Origin: an uncultured bacterium
GTDB lineage: Bacteria; Vulcanimicrobiota; Xenobia; Xenobiales; Xenobiaceae
Direction: 5' to 3'
Assembly: GCA_934621605.1 (NCBI GenBank)
Contig: CAKTUZ010000046.1
Span: 1-10,446 of the forward strand
DNA length: 10,446 nucleotides
Part shown: piece after piece, positions 6,131 through 10,446 of the stretch
Position numbering within the stretch: position 1 is the stretch's first letter
Layout: each line of letters starts with the position of its first letter
Notes under the pieces: generated by a model
What the model was told of the DNA's origin: nothing
Seen by the model: the letters and a program-made list of their open reading frames with translations, nothing else
Database searches by the model: none
Translations under genes and position numbers: made by a program

Positions 6131-9100
6131 TTAATCTACAGCGCCGGTATAAAGAATCTTGCGAGCTTTGCTGCCTTCAGCCGGACCTACGTAACCGCGT
6201 TTTTCCAGCAAGTTGATTAAACGTCTGGCTCGAGAATAGCCCACACGTAATTCAGTTTGCAACATAGAAGCCGAAGCCTGGCGAGTACGTAAAATAGCTT
6301 CCAAAGCCTCTTCGAGCAACGGCTCATCGTCGTTAGCATCATTGCCTCCGCTTTTATCAGCCTTATCTTCAGCCATATCCTCCTGAATATTCAGTTGGAT
6401 GCGATTGCTAGGCACATCTTGCCTATTCCAAAAATCAACTACGCGCTGAATCTCTTCATTTTTAACGAAAGCTCCCTGAATACGCGATCCGTTAATAGCA
6501 TCTACCGGTTTAAAGAGCATATCTCCCTTACCGAGCAAATGCTCGGCGCCGTTGTCGTCAAGGATAACTCTAGAGTCAACGCCGGAAGAAACGGCAAAGG
6601 CAATGCGCGAAGGTATATTAACTTTCAAAAGACCAGTAATAACATCCGTAGAAGGACGCTGAGTAGCAACAACCATATGGATACCGGCCGCACGAGCTTT
6701 TTGAGCCAGACGACAGATCGATTTTTCCACATCTTTGGAAGCGACCATCATCAAGTCGGCCAACTCGTCGATAATAACAACCACCCAGGGCAAAGGAGCT
6801 TCCGGATGTTTGACATTATACTCACCGATATTGCGCACTTTGCTCTTTTTCAACATAGTGTAGCGCTCTTCCATTAAATTGACCATTTGGTGCAAAGCTG
6901 AAGAGGCCATCTTAGGATCGACAATAATTTTGCCGGGTTCTTCACCAGTTAAACAAATTAAATGAGGCAATCCTTCATAGATAGAAAGTTCTACTTGCTT
7001 AGGGTCAACCATCAAAAGCTGCAAATTCCTAGGAGTAAAACGATAGAGCAAGCTGAGAATCAAAGTATTGATACAAACAGACTTACCGGAACCAGTAGTA
7101 CCGGCCACCAACAAGTGAGGCATCCTGCTTAAATCAGTAATACGAGCGGCACCGCTAATATCTTTGCCTAAGCCGACGCACAGTCCCTTACCGGTGCGGA
7201 AATTTTCAGAGCTGAGCACTTCTTTCAAAGCTACCAACTCTGTAAAGCCATTAGGAACCTCAACGCCTACTACAGATTTACCGGGCACAGGAGCCTCAAT
7301 ACGCACTGTAGTAGCTGCCAAAGCTAAAGCAATATCGTTAGTTAAATTAGTAAACCTCTTAACACTTACGCCAGTAGCAGGTTTTAACTCGTAGCGGGTA
7401 ACAGCCGGCCCTTGAATAACATTACATACTGTAGCTTCAACTTTAAAGCTGGCCAAAGTACGCACCAACAATTCCGATTTGTTGATAAATTCATGTCTGT
7501 TTTTAGGCGGTACTTCATCCAAAAGAGATAATGAAGGTAGCATATAATGTTCAATCGCTTGCAAAGCGCCAGAATTGCTTTTTCTTGGCATAGCTAAAGG
7601 AGCAGAATCGGCCGCATTGACGGATTGACCAACAACACGAGCTCTGCCAACCGAAACAGACGTAGAAGAATGTAGAGCAGCCGGACGTGATGCATTAAAG
7701 GCAACATCGGAAACGGGAGTCGCACTGCCTATTATGCGACGTTCACCTCGTTCAAAACCAAAAGCCGGAGAACGTCTTATCTGCTCAGTGGACACAATTT
7801 TAGGTGTATCTACATTATCAAACGTAACAGGCGCAGGCTGAGCTGTGGCCGCAGCAGCAGGCATAACAGGCGCAGGCTGAGTTGTGGCCGCAACAGCAGG
7901 TATAACAGGCACAGGCTGAGTTGTGGCCGCAACAGCAGGCATAACAGGCACAGGCTGAGTTGTGGCCGCAACGGCAGGCATAACAGGCGCAGGCTGAGCT
8001 GTGGCCGCAACAGCAGGCATAACAGGCGCAGGCTGAGCTGTGGCCGCAACGGCAGGTATAACAGGCACAGGCTGAGTTGTGGCCGCAACGGCAGGTATAA
8101 CAGGCGCAGGCTGAGCTGTGGCCGCAACGGCAGGCATAACAGGCACAGGCTGAGTTGTGGCCGCAACGGCAGGTATAGATTTAGGCGCAATAGCAAAGAA
8201 GCTGGGGCGAATAGGATTGCGATAGACACTGCTGCCAGTTAAGTTAATGGGACGCAAATTGGTGAAGCGATCGCGGTCGCGAGGCATAATGCTGTCGAAG
8301 TCGATAGCCGCCCCTTCATTGCCTAAACCGAGATCGAAGCGCTTTACAGCCTTAGACTCAGCAGCGGAACTAACGGAATCAGCACTTAACTCTGCGTTGA
8401 CAGCGGCAGCAGCAAACAACTCGTCAGGAACTTTCACTTCGGCCGTGCTTTTTGCTTTAACCAAAGCAGCAGGTCCAACAGCGCTATGTTCGACAGGAAG
8501 CGATTCTACGACGGAACTATCCGGCCGTTTAGTTGAATCTACATTTTTTTCCTCAATCTGTTCATTCTCTTCCAATTCCGGCGAACTACTCAAATTAGCA
8601 GAAGCTACATAAGAAGCGACCTCGGCCCTACTAACTACGTTAGCTGCTTTTTCAATCATCCCCTCAGTTGCAACTACATCGGATTCCTTGTCGACAGGCT
8701 GAGCAACCGTGACAGCTGGTGCAGAATTTATAGTTTTATAATTAGCTGAAGAGCGCGGCTTGGGAAAAGGAAGCTCATCTTCTTCCTCAGCTTTAGCTAA
8801 ATCGTCTTTAGCAGAAAGCTGTGGATGTGCTTCAGCTGCCACTTGTACAAGCTGTGCAGGCTGAGCAACCGAAATTTCGGCAGGCAAATTCGATTCAACT
8901 TGCGCATCCATTTCTTTTTGCGCAGAAACAAAATTTGGCGTTTGACCGACAACATCGGAAATTATCGGTTTCAAATTTATAACTTCAGCTTCGTTCTCAA
9001 CCTTATTAACCGCAGCCAAAGCAGCGGCAGAGTGCTTGGAAGGATTGAGTAAGGAGTCTAAATCGCCGCCTTCACTCCAAGTCACACCTTGCAATTCACC

Positions 9101-10446
9101 CACCGCTGAATGGAATTGAGACAATCTGGCCTTGACCTGACCATTTAACGAGGCCTCTGAAAACTCGTTCAATTGCGGACGCACACCCAATCTCGAAGGG
9201 CCATCAGCCACCAAACTATTGAGCATTTCCGGAGAGCCTATGGCACTGTGAGTTTCAGATGGTCCTATTTTATAATTTAACTTGATTTCAGAGTTTTTTT
9301 TTCGGAAATCTACGTCATCAGCGTCGGAGCCATCAACTTGACGAACAGCCGAAGCTGCAACATGACGGGAAGCAGGAGCAGAACCATTTTTTCTAGCGCG
9401 GGGAATAATTCCCAACTGTTGCCTGGTGGTGCGTTTAGAAGCCAAGACAGCTGCAGCAGAAGGATTCTGACTCTGAGCCACAGGAGGACGTAAAGCTGGT
9501 CCCTGAGGGTTCATCAAATCGTTGGCAAAAGGCATATCCTCAGAAACTTCTTTGATAGCTCTTTCTTGGCGCAAACGGGCTTTACCCTCAGATTGACGCT
9601 TAAAACTGGCTCTGGCCCTTAAAGTGCTGGCTCGCCAAGCGGCCAACTTCTCTTCTTTGGTCATTTCCGGAGCTTCAGCTCGAGGCTGCTTCGTAGAATT
9701 TGTTCTAGAGGCAGCGGTAGAACGAGAAGCAGTCGAGCGCATTAAGCTAGGCGTAGAGGAACGAGTAAAAGATGCCTGATTTTTATACTCGGCAGGACGG
9801 GCGACAGTTTGAGTTGCTTCTCTAACTGTGTTGGTTTTATTTTGAGTAACGCCAGGACGACGCGAACTTAAAGCATTCAGAGCAGCCTTAGGATCACAAG
9901 CAACATTATTACCTTCAGCGCCACGCAAGGCTTTAATAGCAGACAGAGAGTTTCTATCCCTATTTAGAGTAGAGCCATTAGTTCCCCTTATTCCCAAGGC
10001 ACGGCGACGCTCCTCAGGAGGCAAAGCATTTATTTGACTGGGCGATAAAGTGCTAAAACTTTCCAAGTTTTCAGGATCGACAGGTAAAGCTGAAGGGCGC
10101 TCTTCGGGTGAAAGTATGTTAAGCTTTTGTAAAGAAGCTGCCGATACGCTCTCATTTTCGATAATTGTGTGTTTTTGCTCCCTCTCGGCAACTGCGGCAG
10201 AAGCCCCCACAGCAGCATTATCAACTTGAGGCTGCGCTGCCTTATTTCTGGAGACACCACCTGCAGGACGACGGATTATACCTAACGCCCGACGACGCTC
10301 TTCGGGAGAGAGCGCACTCATTTTTTGGGACGAAACATCATCTAAGTTGGCCTCGGCAACTGCAGCAGGAGCCTTCACAGCAGTATTATCAGCCTTAGGC
10401 TGTGCTACCTGAGCCCTAGTACCACCTGCAGGACGACGGATTATAC
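6131..10446 (-). CDS. ftsK: DNA translocase FtsK/SpoIIIE, 5' end outside the window
   Basis: ATP-driven double-stranded DNA pump acting at the division septum to clear and resolve chromosomes. The frame is open to the right edge. A GTG ending at 10378 is not the start, because repeat sequence continues upstream of it in frame. At least 1437 residues are visible. Counting from that GTG, residues ~944-1415 form the motor: alpha domain (GPAVTRYELKPATGVSVKRF region), Walker A AGTTGSGKS (7079-7105), the VDPKQVELS and YEGLPHL motifs, Walker B VVVIIDELADLM (Asp-Glu at 6764-6769), ATQRPSTDVITGLLKVNIPS, and a C-terminal winged-helix gamma domain (about 1350-1415, SRARRLINLLEKRGYVGP) which in FtsK reads polar DNA motifs. 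The preceding >940 residues are a low-complexity Ala/Pro/Ser linker with two tandem-repeat arrays. No membrane segments are visible, so the usual N-terminal anchor must lie upstream or be absent. Total length will exceed that of most FtsK proteins. SpoIIIE is an alternative name. Confidence 0.96.
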   Translation of the reverse strand, partial: IIRRPAGGTRAQVAQPKADNTAVKAPAAVAEANLDDVSSQKMSALSPEERRRALGIIRRPAGGVSRNKAAQPQVDNAAVGASAAVAEREQKHTIIENESVSAASLQKLNILSPEERPSALPVDPENLESFSTLSPSQINALPPEERRRALGIRGTNGSTLNRDRNSLSAIKALRGAEGNNVACDPKAALNALSSRRPGVTQNKTNTVREATQTVARPAEYKNQASFTRSSTPSLMRSTASRSTAASRTNSTKQPRAEAPEMTKEEKLAAWRASTLRARASFKRQSEGKARLRQERAIKEVSEDMPFANDLMNPQGPALRPPVAQSQNPSAAAVLASKRTTRQQLGIIPRARKNGSAPASRHVAASAVRQVDGSDADDVDFRKKNSEIKLNYKIGPSETHSAIGSPEMLNSLVADGPSRLGVRPQLNEFSEASLNGQVKARLSQFHSAVGELQGVTWSEGGDLDSLLNPSKHSAAALAAVNKVENEAEVINLKPIISDVVGQTPNFVSAQKEMDAQVESNLPAEISVAQPAQLVQVAAEAHPQLSAKDDLAKAEEEDELPFPKPRSSANYKTINSAPAVTVAQPVDKESDVVATEGMIEKAANVVSRAEVASYVASANLSSSPELEENEQIEEKNVDSTKRPDSSVVESLPVEHSAVGPAALVKAKSTAEVKVPDELFAAAAVNAELSADSVSSAAESKAVKRFDLGLGNEGAAIDFDSIMPRDRDRFTNLRPINLTGSSVYRNPIRPSFFAIAPKSIPAVAATTQPVPVMPAVAATAQPAPVIPAVAATTQPVPVIPAVAATAQPAPVMPAVAATAQPAPVMPAVAATTQPVPVMPAVAATTQPVPVIPAVAATTQPAPVMPAAAATAQPAPVTFDNVDTPKIVSTEQIRRSPAFGFERGERRIIGSATPVSDVAFNASRPAALHSSTSVSVGRARVVGQSVNAADSAPLAMPRKSNSGALQAIEHYMLPSLSLLDEVPPKNRHEFINKSELLVRTLASFKVEATVCNVIQGPAVTRYELKPATGVSVKRFTNLTNDIALALAATTVRIEAPVPGKSVVGVEVPNGFTELVALKEVLSSENFRTGKGLCVGLGKDISGAARITDLSRMPHLLVAGTTGSGKSVCINTLILSLLYRFTPRNLQLLMVDPKQVELSIYEGLPHLICLTGEEPGKIIVDPKMASSALHQMVNLMEERYTMLKKSKVRNIGEYNVKHPEAPLPWVVVIIDELADLMMVASKDVEKSICRLAQKARAAGIHMVVATQRPSTDVITGLLKVNIPSRIAFAVSSGVDSRVILDDNGAEHLLGKGDMLFKPVDAINGSRIQGAFVKNEEIQRVVDFWNRQDVPSNRIQLNIQEDMAEDKADKSGGNDANDDEPLLEEALEAILRTRQASASMLQTELRVGYSRARRLINLLEKRGYVGPAEGSKARKILYTGAVD
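7826..8176 (-). repeat. Nine tandem 39-bp repeats in the ftsK linker
   Basis: The array is exactly 351 bases, nine in-frame units of 13 residues with consensus (M/I)-P-A-V-A-A-T-(T/A)-Q-P-(V/A)-P-V. Units vary at only a few positions: M/I at position 1, T/A at 8 and V/A at 11; the last unit has A for V at position 4. Positions 8 and 11 mostly co-vary (TQPVP or AQPAP), suggesting duplication of unit types. The repeat encodes a Pro/Ala-rich flexible or extended segment between the repeat-rich N-terminal linker and the motor. Such arrays are prone to copy-number change. Confidence 0.95.
10185..10446 (-). repeat. Tandem ~55-codon repeats with PEERRRALG motif, continuing past the edge
   Basis: Sequence around 10256-10281 recurs at 10421-10446, a 165-base (55-codon) period. 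The portion starting at 10185 matches that at 10353 with one codon of length difference. The unit reads IIRRPAGG, then an AQP-x-x-DN-x-AV-x-x-x-AAVAE segment, then LSPEERRRALG. Degenerate copies of the last motif recur at about 10091-10125 (LSPEERPSAL) and 9985-10025 (LPPEERRRALGI). The right edge cuts through a unit, so more copies probably lie upstream in the gene. Confidence 0.85.

Noticed and set aside
7826..8176. CRISPR array
   Set aside because: Units are contiguous 39-bp tandem repeats without unique spacers and lie in frame inside ftsK.
7810..8229. Leu/Arg-rich minus-strand frame across the 39-bp array
   Set aside because: It is the out-of-frame reading of the ftsK repeat; long open frames arise naturally when the period is a multiple of three.

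Overview
This window is bacterial chromosome. From left to right it holds a lipoprotein gene (minus strand), a two-gene ATPase cassette (plus strand), a second paralogous lipoprotein gene (minus), a gene-free stretch with repeat character, and the 3' part of a very long ftsK gene (minus) that runs off the right edge. Lipobox signal peptides, an FtsK/SpoIIIE motor and purine-rich ribosome binding sites all indicate Bacteria. The taxon is uncertain. The overall feel suggests a gut Firmicute, possibly of the diderm Negativicutes (Phascolarctobacterium-like), but this is a low-confidence impression, not a sequence match.

Positions 163-1806 and 4001-5701 encode two secreted, lipid-anchored proteins of about 550 residues with the same architecture: lipoprotein signal peptide, Pro/Thr-rich stalk, a strongly conserved N-terminal module, and diverged C-terminal modules that include a bacterial Ig-like (Big_2-type) pattern. 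The first ~130 mature residues align without gaps and differ at only about 21 positions. The rest has drifted considerably, so the pair looks like a duplication with uneven divergence or gene conversion.

Between them, on the opposite strand and visibly more AT-rich, lies a compact overlapping gene pair (2054-3358 and 3336-3914). The first is a stand-alone ABC/OLD-type AAA ATPase with all nucleotide-binding motifs but no TOPRIM domain. The second is a small protein with a possible PD-(D/E)XK-type E-x-K motif. This layout resembles two-gene anti-phage or DNA-processing modules of ATPase plus nuclease, and it is the best candidate here for an undescribed system. A bidirectional terminator (about 3922-3972) separates it from the convergent second lipoprotein gene.

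Positions 5702-6130 hold no convincing gene. The region contains inverted repeats, a second copy of a ~62-bp element also found at the left edge (9-70), and the ftsK terminator. From 6131 to the right edge the frame encodes at least 1437 residues of FtsK. Its C-terminal ~470 residues are a normal translocase motor with gamma domain. The rest is an exceptionally long Ala/Pro-rich linker with two kinds of tandem repeat: nine 13-residue units, and ~55-residue units carrying a PEERRRALG motif that continue past the window edge. The true start and any membrane domain lie outside the window.
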